From: Lonicera japonica
Lineage: Eukaryota; Streptophyta; Magnoliopsida; Dipsacales; Caprifoliaceae
Direction of reading: 5' to 3'
DNA: 64,000 nucleotides
Assembly: GCA_021464415.1 (NCBI GenBank)
Contig: CM038470.1
Span: 33,536,099-33,600,098 of the forward strand
Part shown: positions 1-11,578 of the stretch, piece by piece
Layout of the letters: the number at the start of each line of letters is the position of its first letter
How positions within the stretch are numbered: position 1 is the first letter of the stretch
Made by a program: the position numbers and the translations under genes
The notes under the pieces: model-generated
What the model was told of the DNA's origin: nothing
The model's input: the letters and a program-made list of their open reading frames with translations, nothing else
Database searches by the model: none

Positions 1-1664
1 GCAAAGAGTTGCATTATGTCTATGCCTTGGAAAGGTAATTAGTTTTGTGACCTTGGTTTTCTTTTCTGTCGCTTTTTTCATGGTTGATTGGATCAATTTT
101 CTGCAAAATTAGAGATTGCTTCCATTATTGTTTTACTCTCTCTCCCGGTTTAAGACCCCGATTTGACTTTGCAATTTTGGTTTGACTGAGTGCTGTATTT
201 TCATTACCTTCAATCCTTTGCGCTTTAATAGGGTAAAGATACTTTGTTTTCTTCCCTTGCTGTTTATTTTCCATTCTATATATGTTTTCTCGGGGTCTGT
301 TCGATACAAAAGTTGGAAAATCATTGAAAAAATACTACTAATTTTCATGAGAAGTTAGACGACATGATGAGTGAATTGATCAGATGTTCTCCACCTTTTC
401 CCCTTTTTCCGTGGAAATTTTCCCACCCACCACCCAAAAAAGTCTATTCCTTCGGAAAACCCAAAAAATAATGTAACATTTCACCAAACCACTCATCTCC
501 TTTTCCAACTTTATATAAAAATTAGTGGAGTTTTTAATCATTTTTCAACTTTTTTATGAAACACACTTCGTAGCTGAAATAAACACTCACATGGACATGG
601 ATTATGCATTACCTCAGCAAACTGTAATAGGCACAGGTACTACTTCAATGTCAAATAAAAGTGATTCAGTGAACTTTGTTTTTAGGATTCGAATAGTGAA
701 AAGCCACCAGATTGATCGTCAACATAGACACATTATTATGATATTATCTCTATTATGTGGAAATTTGGTGCGGACCCCACACATCTAATGGATGGAAAGC
801 TATCTCGTAAGTATTGAACACACATGGGTATTTGTAGGCATAGAGTCCTTCTGATGCTGGGGTTCACACTCTCCTAATTAGTCTCTCTCATTTCTCACAA
901 TTCTCCCTGTCATCAAAATGGGGACCTACACTATACACAGTCTCCCACCTCTTGCGCTCACAATGGACTCAAATCTTTTTTTTTCTCTCTCTAAGTTGGT
1001 CTCTATCTACACAACCCCAAATATATAAATATATATGGATTAATAAACCCGATTAATTATTGAAAATAATTCTCTATAATAAACCCGATTAATTTGTTGC
1101 AAGGGAATTTTGTATACTAGTAGGCACATATAAACATGGGTAGTGCCATAACATAGGTTAGCTTAGCTTATATGTGCTATTGAGCTCTTTTTATAAGCCT
1201 CCCCCTGCCCCCCTCTCTCTCTCACACAAAACAAATGAACCGAATTTGTTTACAGGCATAGTCATGTAGACTTATTATGATAGGCTGCTTGTTCAATCAA
1301 TGTGGGGTTTATTTGGCAACTTTCAACAGTAGTGATTATGTCTACGACTTTCTTGTTACTGGATGATTTTATATGCTCCAACTTAGATTGCTGGGCTTAT
1401 TTTTGCAGCCTGCAGACATATATTTGATAGATGAACCAAGTGCATATCTCGATTCAGAGCAGCGCATAGTGGCTTCAAAAGTGATAAAGAGATTTATACT
1501 GCATGCCAAGAAGACTGCATTTGTGGTTGAGCATGACTTCATAATGGCAACTTATTTGGCTGATAGAGTCATTGTGTATGAGGGGAAGCCTTCCATTGAT
1601 TGTATTGCTAATGCTCCTCAGTCTTTATTGACTGGGATGAATCTATTCTTGTCTGTAAGTCTAT

Positions 1665-1701
<37 letters not shown>

Positions 1702-2463
1702 TCGTGAAATCAAAAAATGCGCACCCCCACACCTGCTTATTGTAGAGGAAAGGAGGAATAAAATGAGAGCTGTGGAGTAGAATTTTGGATCTAAACATTT
1801 CTCTTACCAAGATTGCTTCCCTTTTTTTCTTGGAAGAAGCAAGAATGCTTCTTGGTGTGGAGGTAGTAAAGGCTCCAGGGCCCCTCTCCCCCTCATAATG
1901 TTTGAAAATTCAAATTTTAGTACTCCCTTCATCCCTAATTACGAGTCCATGTTTGACTTCCACATTTTTCAAGAATGCAAAAATTTCATTTTAATCACTG
2001 GTTTAAAATTAGAAACCCTTGTTTTGTAATGAGTTTGGTACATTGATTATGTTTTGAAAAGGAAAGTGGACTCTTAATTTGGGAACATCCCAAAAAGGAA
2101 TTGTGGATTCTTAATAGTATTATTTATCCCCATATTTTTCCAAAAACTATTAGTACACAAATTCCCACCATTTTAGAAAGCTTCCCCACTCTGGTGGCCC
2201 AGAGTACGTACTCAGCGGAGACTCTCCGATACAAGTTTGGTATTTTAATGGATGTGCCCATAATTTGATGTATAATTCTCAATTCCAGATACTCATTCAA
2301 TTCTTCTGATCTGATTCTTAATTTTCCTTTGGATTTTATGCAGCATTTGGACATCACATTTAGGCGAGACCCAACTAATTTTCGGCCAAGAATCAACAAG
2401 CTGGAATCAACCAAGGACAGGGAACAGAAAAATGCTGGATCGTATTACTACCTTGACGATTAA
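1..2463 (+). CDS. RLI2 (ABCE2): ABC transporter E family / RNase L inhibitor-like ATPase (3' end, last three exons)
   Basis: C-terminal part of ABCE, the soluble twin-ATPase that splits ribosomes after termination and helps initiation; cytosolic. Exons are join(2..34, 1409..1654, 2344..2463), all in one frame (11, 82 and 39 codons plus TAA). The first exon ends with [11 protein letters not shown], the stretch after the second C-loop. The second carries Walker B (IYLIDEP), the D-loop (SAYLDSEQR) and the H-switch (VVEHD) of nucleotide-binding domain 2. The last encodes the hinge-like tail ending in SYYYLDD. Donors gtaatt (35) and gtaagt (1655) and acceptors gcag (1408) and cag (2343) are canonical. 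The 5' part, including the Fe-S domain and NBD1, lies outside the window. About 132 of the roughly 600 residues usual for the family are visible. The choice of RLI2 over a paralogous ABCE is by general similarity only. Confidence 0.95.
1920..2130. mobile_element. Stowaway-like MITE remnant in the last RLI2 intron
   Basis: It begins with the typical tactccctycatccctaatta start, and an inverted counterpart (ggactcttaatttgggaaca) lies near 2067-2088. Terminal repeats are degenerate and the TA target duplication is not certain. It lies wholly in the intron 1655-2343. Confidence 0.45.
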
Positions 2464-2990
2464 TAACATTAGTTACCGAAGTGTCTATCTATGTTCCATC
2501 TTCTCTCTTCAAAACCAGACATCGAACGGGGAGTGGAATTTTTGCATATGTGGTTTATCCGGTATGAAAAGGATATATATATATACCCCCTTGCGCGTGT
2601 TCCTTTTTTGATATTTGATGATCAGCAACCGGAGGTGCTCAGCGAGATTTTGTTTTATCGTTCAGGTTGAATGAGTTCATTTGCGATTGGTTCGCATTTT
2701 GTTGACTGGTTTTGGCTTTTTTTGTGGTCGTGTTGGATAGGTAAATTTTGAGGGTTTTGTGCGTTTTAGCTTGTACTTTATAAATTTTTCAGCATATTTT
2801 CAGTTTTGTATTTGCGCAGTTGTATGAAAAATTATGGAGCTAGGAACAATGAGGGTTGTGTTTGCCAAAAGCCAAAAACTTTTACTTTGTTTTTGTTTCT
2901 GTTGTTTTATGGGCAGCTGGCTAATTATTAGTTATTGAGTGTGTTAATAAATTTCTCCTCGATTGTTTCATATTTTCCCTTTTTCAAACT
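2464..2990 (+). other. 3' untranslated region of RLI2 (approximate)
   Basis: T-rich sequence after the stop, with an AATAAA at 2948-2953 that could be the poly(A) signal. The cleavage site cannot be seen directly. Confidence 0.4.
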
Positions 2991-3000
2991 TAATTTATAT

Positions 3001-4140
3001 ACATATACTAGGTATTGCCCGTGCCGTCCGACACGATGAAATAAAAAAATATTAAATACAAATAAAGAGATCCCTAGGTATTGCCCGTGCCAAACGGGGT
3101 GGCAGTGTAAAAAAAATTAACAGTTAAATTGAGAAAAAAATAAATAATGTCTAAATAGCGTGTAATCCAAAACATATATTAAGAAAATTGTATACACAAC
3201 TTATATAACTATCAAGCGCGGGGGTGGGGAGAGGGTATATTTGACCCGACCAAAATGAGGTAATTTTTAATTGAAAAACTCGAAGTGCCTCTGTTTATGA
3301 TATGCTTAAATTTGAACCCGTTTTACTCATTCATTAAGGTCGGGATGAGTTAATAATCATTCACCAATACATACAAAAATTAATATCCCATTATTGTTAC
3401 AATGATGTTATAAATTTATATAATTTTAATTATAAATAGATCGCACCATTAGTAGTAACCATGGTTGACAAAAGTAATATGTTTTTTTTTTAAAATAAAA
3501 TAAACTATTTAAGTTTGTAAAAGATTAAATAAAAAACAAATATCTTTTTTATATTCTTAAACTAAAGGAAGAATTAGATTTGAATGTAAGTATATGAAGA
3601 AAAAATATGTTTAAAGAGAGAAAAGTGGGTTAAAATAGGTATGGATTTTATTTTATAGGTATGGATTAATAAATTTTAAATATGAATATTTTAATAAATT
3701 TTAGTTTTTACATTTAAAGTTAATGTTTTTTAATTTTTTAAAAAGGTATGGATTTTATTTTATAGGTATGGATTAATAAATTTTAAATATGAATATTTTA
3801 ATAATTTTTAGTTTTTGTATTTAAAGTTAATATTTTTAAATTTTTTAAAAAAATTAATAAGAGAGAAAAGTGGGGAGGGAGTAGATTGGTAGAATATAAG
3901 AAAAACAAAAAAATGTTGAATTTTTTGATTTAATATCCTAAAAGTATATCTAAGGGTTCAAATTTGTTGTGTTGTTTGTAAATAAATCTTAGCCATTAGT
4001 ATGGTGATGTGACGTTCTTAGGAAAAAAATTCACATTCAAAGGTTAACAATTTATGTGTATTTTTTAGAATAAATCTAAGCCATTAATTAAATAATTTAA
4101 TGATGTGACCTTTCATTTCCTTATAATATAGATATATAAA
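3001..4140. mobile_element. AT-rich repeat remnant beginning actaggtattgcccgtgc
   Basis: The motif ggtattgcccgtgc occurs twice (about 3010 and 3077), and the stretch closes with tataatatagatatataaat. A similar layout (actag..cgtg start, tatagat end) occurs at about 36105-36860. A 106-bp tandem duplication lies inside (3638-3743 and 3744-3850). No coding capacity. The superfamily is undetermined; Helitron-like is only a guess. Confidence 0.3.
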
Positions 4141-5883
4141 TATATATTTGCATTTGAGCATAGTTTAAACCCAAAATGGTGATATCACGTAGAAAATTTG
4201 AGTCTCATAAACTTATGATTCAATCTCTTTGAATTATAAGAGATTTTCTAGTGTGAATTTACCGATTCAAGATTTTAGGAATAATTCAAAACTTGAACCA
4301 AATGAGTACCTATTATAGCATGTTAGTCTTTCATAACGTGTGCCTTTTTTATGATTTTTGATACTATATAATAATATGATTAATAAGGGGGTAGGTCATG
4401 TTTAGGTCCAACGTGTGCTATTAAATATATGTTCTTATTAACATAAAATTTTAAACTTGCATAACGACTTACTTAAGCGATCTGACATTATAGTTCTTTT
4501 AGCTAATAGTGTTGTGTTTGGATTCTGACCAATTTAGCAGGGTTATTGCGCATAACACGATATGATTGCCACGACTAGTTGAGATATGCATTACAATAGA
4601 ATTAAATAATAAATATAGTATAAATTCAAAGAGTTGCATTTTGATATTGTAGTAAATGAAAAACAGGGTTAACTGGCTAAGTGAACATGTATTTTAGTTG
4701 GATTGTTCCGAGTAACGTGTTGGTTCAAAAATTAAGGCGTGACAGAGGCTGTTGTCCATTTCAATTTGGAGAAAAACTCAAAGCCATCTCTCTTATATGA
4801 TGTTAACCTGTATAACATTTCTTATTTGCATTTTTTAGTCATTTTAGAACGGTCGTTAGGAGGAAGATAAGTTATCTAACTATACAAACGTATAGATATT
4901 GAAAAGAGATTAATATTCTATCATAGATATTGAACACGCAATGATATTAAATAAAATCTCATTGTTCAATTGTAATTAATAACAATATCCAAAGAGGAAT
5001 TACAAAATATTAAAGAAAATTGAAATAAATAAAACTTCCCTTGAATCTAAAAAGCTCTAATTGGATGATTCCTCCAAGAGTCTCTGTGCTTGGCTCCTTC
5101 TTTCTCTATTTCTGACAAGTGTATTTTTCCCCTTATAACTGTGTGTTTAGAATGGGGGTAAGGGTCTATAAGTGAGAGAGAGAGAGAGAGGAGGGGGGGG
5201 GGGGGGGTGTGCAGGAGGAAAAAATAGGAGGATGAAAAAGGAAATTAAGAAAGAGTGGAGAGCAAGAATTAATGATTATTATTATTATATTGCAAGATCT
5301 TGTCATTCTTAATCACTTATTAAAAATGTCTTATTCAATATATGTCACCAAACAATCATTTATTATCTTCCATTCGATTACATAGTCTATTAAACTAGGC
5401 CTAACTAAAATTAGGGTCAAATTTTAACAAAATTAGGACTAAATAAAATTAGGGCCAAATTTTATTAAATTTGGGCTAAAGCTATTAGGGTATTAAATCA
5501 AAAGATCAAACAACTAACAAGATGCAAAATCATCAAAGATCAAACAACTAACAATATAGAGTATCAAACAATTAATTGTGCACAAGAAAAAACAAGAATT
5601 ATTAATATATTATTAAACTAAGTAACTAACCTTGAGAGGGCGAGACTTGTCAAGAGGAGAAAATATGGAAGTGTAGAGTGCACGGTGGTATACCGGACGA
5701 GCATCGTCCGGTGGTCGGAGGTCCATGGATGTGAGGAGCATAGCGAACAAATATCCTCTCAATGTCATTGCTAGTACTTGGCAAAAGAGGAGGTTGTGAG
5801 AATGTGAGGTCAATGAGCCATACAATCGCACAATATGTATATATATATATATATATATATTTAACTTCTATAACTTTTATTTA
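4141..5883. other. Gene-free AT-rich intergenic DNA with GA/poly-G tract
   Basis: No supported gene. It contains a (GA)n run followed by about 16 G's at 5173-5208 and a (TA)n run at 5838-5862. A 72-codon open frame on the - strand (5831-5613) ends in a donor-like AAG/gttagt, but I recognise no protein and see no partner exon. Confidence 0.5.
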
Positions 5884-6157
5884 GGTGAGTGTTATTGACA
5901 CACACTAAAGCACTTACTAACACTCCGTCATATTTACTCAGCCCTTAAGGACCGAGTATATGTGTACATAGTCGGTGCCTAAGGACCGAACCATTTTTGA
6001 ATAAAAAAAAATATATTGGCTCGACTCTTAAGGACCGAGTATGTGCACATATATTTGGTCCTTAAGGGCCGAACCAATGTGTACATGCTCGGTCCTTAAG
6101 GGCCGAACCAATTTGAAGTGTTAAAGAGTGTTTTGGTATGTATCAATAGTAACCCCC
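5884..6157. mobile_element. 274-bp MITE with palindromic GGTCCTTAAGG repeats
   Basis: Imperfect terminal inverted repeats: the left end reads ggtgagtgttattgacacac and the reverse complement of the right end reads gggggttactattgatacat. It is flanked by an 8-bp direct repeat TTTATTTA (5876-5883 and 6158-6165). The interior holds five variants of the near-palindrome GGTCCTTAAGGGCCGA. An 8-bp duplication suggests hAT-type mobilisation, but that is inference. Confidence 0.65.
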
Positions 6158-7659
6158 TTTATTTATCATAAAAAGATCCCAAACTTTTTAAAAACTTTAC
6201 AATAAACCAACAACCTTATTTATATTATCTCGATCTATATATATAATTCAAAAAAAATAATAGAGGGTGTCAATTGGCCCCCCTTGATCACACAACCTTG
6301 CCCTACGTACAATGTACATGATTTGTAATACTAATATTTAACTTAAATTCCTACGGTGCATTTTGTATTGCAAGATCAAATTATGTCACGGCTTGAATTT
6401 TGATTCTTATAATAAATAGAAAACAGTAATTACTCAAATAATTCATGATAATAGTTGTATTGACAATGCCATAAAATATTGATTACTTTATCTTTAATTA
6501 AGAGTTTAAATTTACAATTTTTCAACAACGTACTAATTACCAATGCCTCCTTCATATGAAAAAATTACTTTTATAGTCCATTTTTTTTTTCAATGAGCCA
6601 ATAAAAACAACAGATAGGACGTATGTACTTCTACAGTTCAACTTTCATAGAAAGAATGAATAAAAAGGCTAAAAAAGACTTCACTATACACAAACAGTAC
6701 TGCACATTAAGTTCAACAAGATAAACATCTTAATTGGTGAATATATATATATATATATTATATATATATGTATGATTATGAATGAACGAAAAATTTGTTC
6801 ATTTCTTTATGGGAAAATTAAACCGATTAAACCTCATGTGATTTGTTGGGTTTACGGGTGGGTTACTTTTCTAAATTATTTTACTTGGCGCTAGATTCTC
6901 TGTACTATTGCCACCTTCACTTTATCCCGACCTAGTTAAAAACTGTTAGATTTTCGAACAGAGAGACTCACATGACATTAAATAAGTGAGTAAATTATTA
7001 TAAATTTTCAAATGGTGTAAAAACATGCTTTGCCAAAATACTCTCTATACACTGTACACATACACTAGCACCTTTGCATTTCTCATTCAGTACTCTTTGC
7101 TTCCTCATTTTATCTCTATCAACCCCAAAATCAACGGGGAAAAAAAAATAAAAAATCTCTAGAACTCCTCTTTGTCGAAACTCTGCGTTTCAGGTTCCAA
7201 ATTGAAATCACTCATTTTGTTCGATCAGAAGTGTTTATGTGGATGCATTATTGAAGATTCCAAGTATGTATTATTGATTTTTCTTTCTATTTCTTTCTCG
7301 TTTTTTCTCTTTATCTAGCTCTCTCAAGTGTTTAAATAGAGTACAAAAATCATTCCCATATATTAACCCCTTTTTTATTTTGATGAACAATACGTTAACC
7401 CACCCATTTAGAATACAAAACTTTTTTTCTAAGAAATGGGAAGAATAATCTTACCTTAAATGTTGAGAATGAAATCCAAGGGCCCAAGGTGTTGAGAAAG
7501 GACACGAAGAAAGAGTTGACAGAGAAATGGGAAAAGAGAGACGAAAGATTTTGAGAGAGAAATGAGGAGAAAAGAGAGACGAGAAAGAGAGAAATTAGAA
7601 GAAGAAAATATATTTATACAAGAAGAGGGTATTTTCGGCATTTGTGTTTTGAACGGATA
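6158..7659. other. Gene-free intergenic DNA
   Basis: AT-rich, with (TA)n at 6741-6770 and a GA-rich stretch at 7490-7620. A short exon-like stretch near 7180-7270 has a donor-like boundary but no reading frame I recognise. No supported gene. Confidence 0.5.
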
Positions 7660-7811
7660 GGTTGAGGCATCTACAATAATTTACACAATTATTTAATATC
7701 ATATGTGTCCCTATTTGAAAATTTTACAATTTTTAATTGGTTGGGGGTAAAGTGAAAGGCGTCAATAGGAAAGGGGTTTAGTGTTGTGTAAAATAATTTA
7801 GAGGGGCAACC
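7660..7811. mobile_element. Small MITE (152 bp)
   Basis: Ends are imperfect inverted repeats: ggttgaggcatctacaataa on the left, and ggttgcccctctaaattatt as reverse complement of the right. No clear target duplication. Confidence 0.4.
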
Positions 7812-8433
7812 AGGGACGTGGCCAGAGAAAAAGTTGAGTGGAGACGATATAACAATAAAGAAAAATAATCTCAAAAATACATACTTAGATATTTGATTCA
7901 TGACTTTGACATGAGTATAATTAGAAATTCACAATCGTCCCCTACTATTTTCATACATTGAAATCATATTGTAATAATTTGATTATTTATGTTATCTAAT
8001 AATTCATATTCGATCTATATACACAAGCATACTATCATTCATCCATTAATTTTTCATTCAATTGTACATCAAAGTTCTTATAATATTCATGACAAAATTT
8101 GTGAAAAATTCACAAATTTTCGTAACTAAAGGAATACATTATGTAACTAATTAAATAGTTTATTATAGTGAATATGCTGTGTAAAGTACCTTACTTGTTA
8201 CTATTATTAATTTAACTTGTTACTACTGAAGCGTAAATTAAATGAATCAATCAACTTTTACACAAAACCTGAATCTTGAAAAAAATATCCGTCAATAGTT
8301 TTGAAAGAACTAATAAGATATCAACACATATTTGATGTTCTTTTATGCATTTTTATATTCTTTTATACATAATCTCATGGTCACAATGGATCTTGATTTC
8401 TAATTCTTGATGTGTAGATTTCAAACATAGGAT

Positions 8434-8465
<32 letters not shown>

Positions 8466-8599
8466 GAAAATGGGATAAAAGGTTTTGTTTGACAATGTTA
8501 TTTGCAAAAATACCAACGAATGATATTTTTTAGAAATAAAGGCCTAGATGTCATTATCATTTTGAAATAATGGCTTGTTTATCAATTATGTTTTAAAAT

Positions 8600-9030
8600 A
8601 AAGAATTTGACCGAGTGCAAATTCAACTTTGCAATTTTGTACAAATTGCAATAAAAAAATAAATTCATTGCAAATTTCGTTTTGCATGAGGTGTTTATAT
8701 TTTTTAACAAGCATATTCTTATGTTTCATTCATAAAACTTTAAAACAACGTCAAATAAACACAAATACATATTAAATAGTAATGGTTTAGAAAATAAGGA
8801 GTGCAAACTTAACTTTGCATAACATCGAAAAAATTATTATGTGTATTTTATTAATAAATAGGTTTTGAATATGTAATTTGTTAAAACTATTCTAAAGCAC
8901 CGTCAATTAAACACTTATTTGTAATAATATACTAAAAAATATGTAGTGCAAACTTAATTTTGCTTGATTCTATAAAAAAATACGATTTAAAAATTTATTG
9001 CAAAGTTTACTTTGCACTTCTTTTAGAGTT
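8600..9030. repeat. Cluster of TGCAAA...TTTGCA hairpins
   Basis: Five short inverted pairs of the form tgcaaa-N-ttTgca recur about every 100 bp (about 8613, 8667, 8803, 8943 and 8998), separated by AT-rich spacer. No coding capacity. The flanks, 7812-8600 and 9030-9350, hold only AT-rich DNA and a (TA)n tract at 8443-8465. Confidence 0.5.
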
Positions 9031-9416
9031 TGATCAAATATAGACCCTTAATTTACAAAAATATTATTCTCTGATTATTTTGCAGAATTTTTTTTTCAAT
9101 ATCTTGTATATATATTTTGTAATAAAAGTTATTACATTTTAAAATTTTTGTAGAACAAGAGAAAGTTGGCGTGGCAGTGTAAAGTGAGAGTATATTTTAC
9201 ACACTTTATTTACACAAAACTCATTTTTAAAATACGGTTGGTGACGGATTTTTTTTATAAATTTCGTAAATTTTACATAAATATAAATACAGAAGAACGT
9301 TGGACATACTCTCTAAGCTTAAATTCTTAGAGGATGTCATTATAGCTATCTTTGAAAATTGAGTATCAATAATGGCTTTCAAATATATGCATTATTCTTT
9401 TCAAATAGTTACATTG

Positions 9417-9500
9417 CTTCACCAAGAGCAAAGGAAAACACGAAAGCAATTGCGATTGCTTCACGAAGAGCAAAAGAAAACACGAAAGCAATTGTGATTG
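9417..9500 (+). repeat. 42-bp tandem repeat, two copies
   Basis: Two adjacent copies of a 42-bp unit containing agagcaaa-gaaaacacgaaag. The unit is a multiple of three, so a 70-codon open frame (9359-9571) reads it as a 14-residue repeat. That frame resembles no protein I know and ends in a T-run, so I call only the repeat. Confidence 0.55.
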
Positions 9501-9914
9501 CCATTAGTGCTTTGGCAATAGAGATTTCATCCATGCACCAGATTAGTGAATGCTTCTTTTTTTTTTTTTAGTACAAGTAATAGTTAAAGATCAAATGTTC
9601 GAGGGGAGGGGGTGGGGGGACTTGAACCGGCTGCCCTCTTTCTATTTACAATAACTTTTACGATATGGGTAAGCTCGGATGGTAATAAAAAGTGAGGGAT
9701 CCACCATAAATATTTTATTATTATTCTATTACATTTATCAATCAAATGCAAGGATTCTCATTGTCCTTGCTAGAGGACAGTTAACAAATTCCAACTCATT
9801 GTTAGTGTGAATTGCGGCTCTTAGTTGCACACCGAGCTAACAAACTAACCAATCAAATGATGCCACATTATCCTGGCGCATCCCAATTTTAAATCCCTCT
9901 AGTACATTTATCTA

Positions 9915-10677
9915 GGGGTGGAAAATTGTACCATTAACAATGTACTAAATCGTACCATTGCTAAAATGTACCGAAGTTTTGTACCGTACAAGATTATTTT
10001 GGCACGGCACTTGTACTCAAAATCATTACCAATGATATATTGTACTATACCAAAATATTGATATTATCACGGTATACTGTACCGTACCATTACTAATTGT
10101 GCCATTATGCCAAGTATCAAAATAATATCAATACCCCACAACATTTAGAATTTTAGACAAAATGGTCCATACTTGTGCTAAAAAATTGTTTTGCTGCTTA
10201 GCTTGTAACTTTAACTTCTAGTTTAGACTTTTTAGTTGTATGCTTTTGTATACCCATTGTTTTAACTTTTAATTGTGTCACTGTTGGATATTATGTGAAA
10301 CTTTTAATTGTGCCCACTGGTCACTGTTAGATATTCTACTTAGGCAGCTACTGTTGGAACTGTTGGATATTGTTTGTTTTGACTTTTTAATTGTGCCACT
10401 TTTCAGTTATAGTTTTAACCTTGGAACTGTTGAAGAGTTTTTTTGATTTTTTTTTGTTTATGTTTGCTTATAGTTTGAGTTTGTTTTGGTTTGCAATTTT
10501 GCATATACCAAATGGCCACTATTCTTTTGTAAGCTTGATTTTTTGATAATATATCGTACCATACCAAATTTTTGGTATGCTGAAAATTTTGGTATGGCAG
10601 TGACAATAGATTTGGTGTACCAAATTTTTGATATGGTACACAATATATTCAATATGGTACTATACCAAATACACCGT
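9915..10677. mobile_element. Element rich in GTACC/GGTAC motifs, flanked by 12-bp direct repeats
   Basis: The direct repeat tacatttatcta (9903-9914 and 10678-10689) brackets 763 bp. Both ends are rich in the motifs taccat, gtacc and ggtatgg in inverted orientation (9925-10110 against 10545-10670). The start ggggtggaaaattgtacc and the end, whose reverse complement is cggtgtatttggtatagtac, are weak inverted repeats. Non-coding and non-autonomous. The class is uncertain because a 12-bp duplication fits no single DNA-transposon superfamily well. Confidence 0.5.
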
Positions 10678-10706
10678 TACATTTATCTACACAATCTCTC
10701 TTATTT

Positions 10707-11347
10707 CCCTTTTGAATAAATAGCACCAAAAGCTCTCAAACTACACACAAAATTTCAATTGATCCTCTAAACTCAATTTTGAATCGAATTGAGCTACTAA
10801 AGCATCCAATTTGAACATCATAAGCCTTTTCCATCACATCTAGCCATCAAATTCTAATAAAATCAATCATGTGCTAGACACGTGCTTCACTCAGGGGTAT
10901 TTTTTTCCATTCATTCACTTCACTCCGGTGGCACAAGCATCGTTGACAAAAGAAATTCATTTTATCTCTTTAAGTATAACGTTAAAGATCCAATACATAT
11001 GCATCTTGATTAAAATCCTTAATTTTCTGAAGTTGGAATTTGCTGTGTTCAAATTTTGTTGATGGAGTTGTGATATATATATTTATATATTATATAGAAT
11101 ATAGAGAGAGAGAGAGAGATGTGCAAGAATTGATGGTAATTTATAGATTGACTGTGCAATGCACACGTGTTAATCTGTCAGATTTTATCAATAAATTGGA
11201 TGGAAGCGATGCTGGTGTGCAATTGGTTTAGTTTGAGGGTTCAATCGACATAAAGTTGAGTGTAGGGGCAATATTGAAACATTGGTCTTAGTTTAAGGGC
11301 TAATAGTGTCATTTACTCTTCCCTTTTCAAATAAATAACACCAAAAA
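10707..11347. mobile_element. Foldback MITE bracketed by an imperfect direct repeat
   Basis: Imperfect direct repeat (ccctttt.aaataaata.cacc) at 10707-10731 and 11321-11347. Between them the two halves are loosely inverted: ctctcaaacta and caattgatcctc on the left, against tagtttgaggg and gggttcaatcga on the right. A (GA)n tract lies at 11104-11120. No coding sequence recognised. It ends about 230 bp downstream of the XEG113 stop codon. Confidence 0.4.
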
Positions 11348-11578
11348 AATATAGCAAAATAAAAACAGAAATTCATATACAAAAGAGAACTCCTTTCCTG
11401 TATAATTATTTCTCATTAGCTGTCTCTAGGAATTAAATTTACAAACATGGATACAAGTTTCTTGATTTCAATATTGTGAGCCGATAATTCGTAAAACCTC
11501 AGGATGTATTGGTCCGTGTTTTTTTTTCTCAACTGATTCATTGGTATAATAACAAAAATTGAGTTTACGGTTTGTGCG

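Noticed and set aside
5613..5831. 72-residue open frame on the - strand ending at a donor-like site
   Set aside because: No recognised family, no partner exon and no start context. The density of repeats around it makes a chance frame likely.
9359..9571. 70-residue open frame over the 42-bp repeat as a small gene
   Set aside because: The frame is carried by the repeat and a T-run; no similarity recognised.
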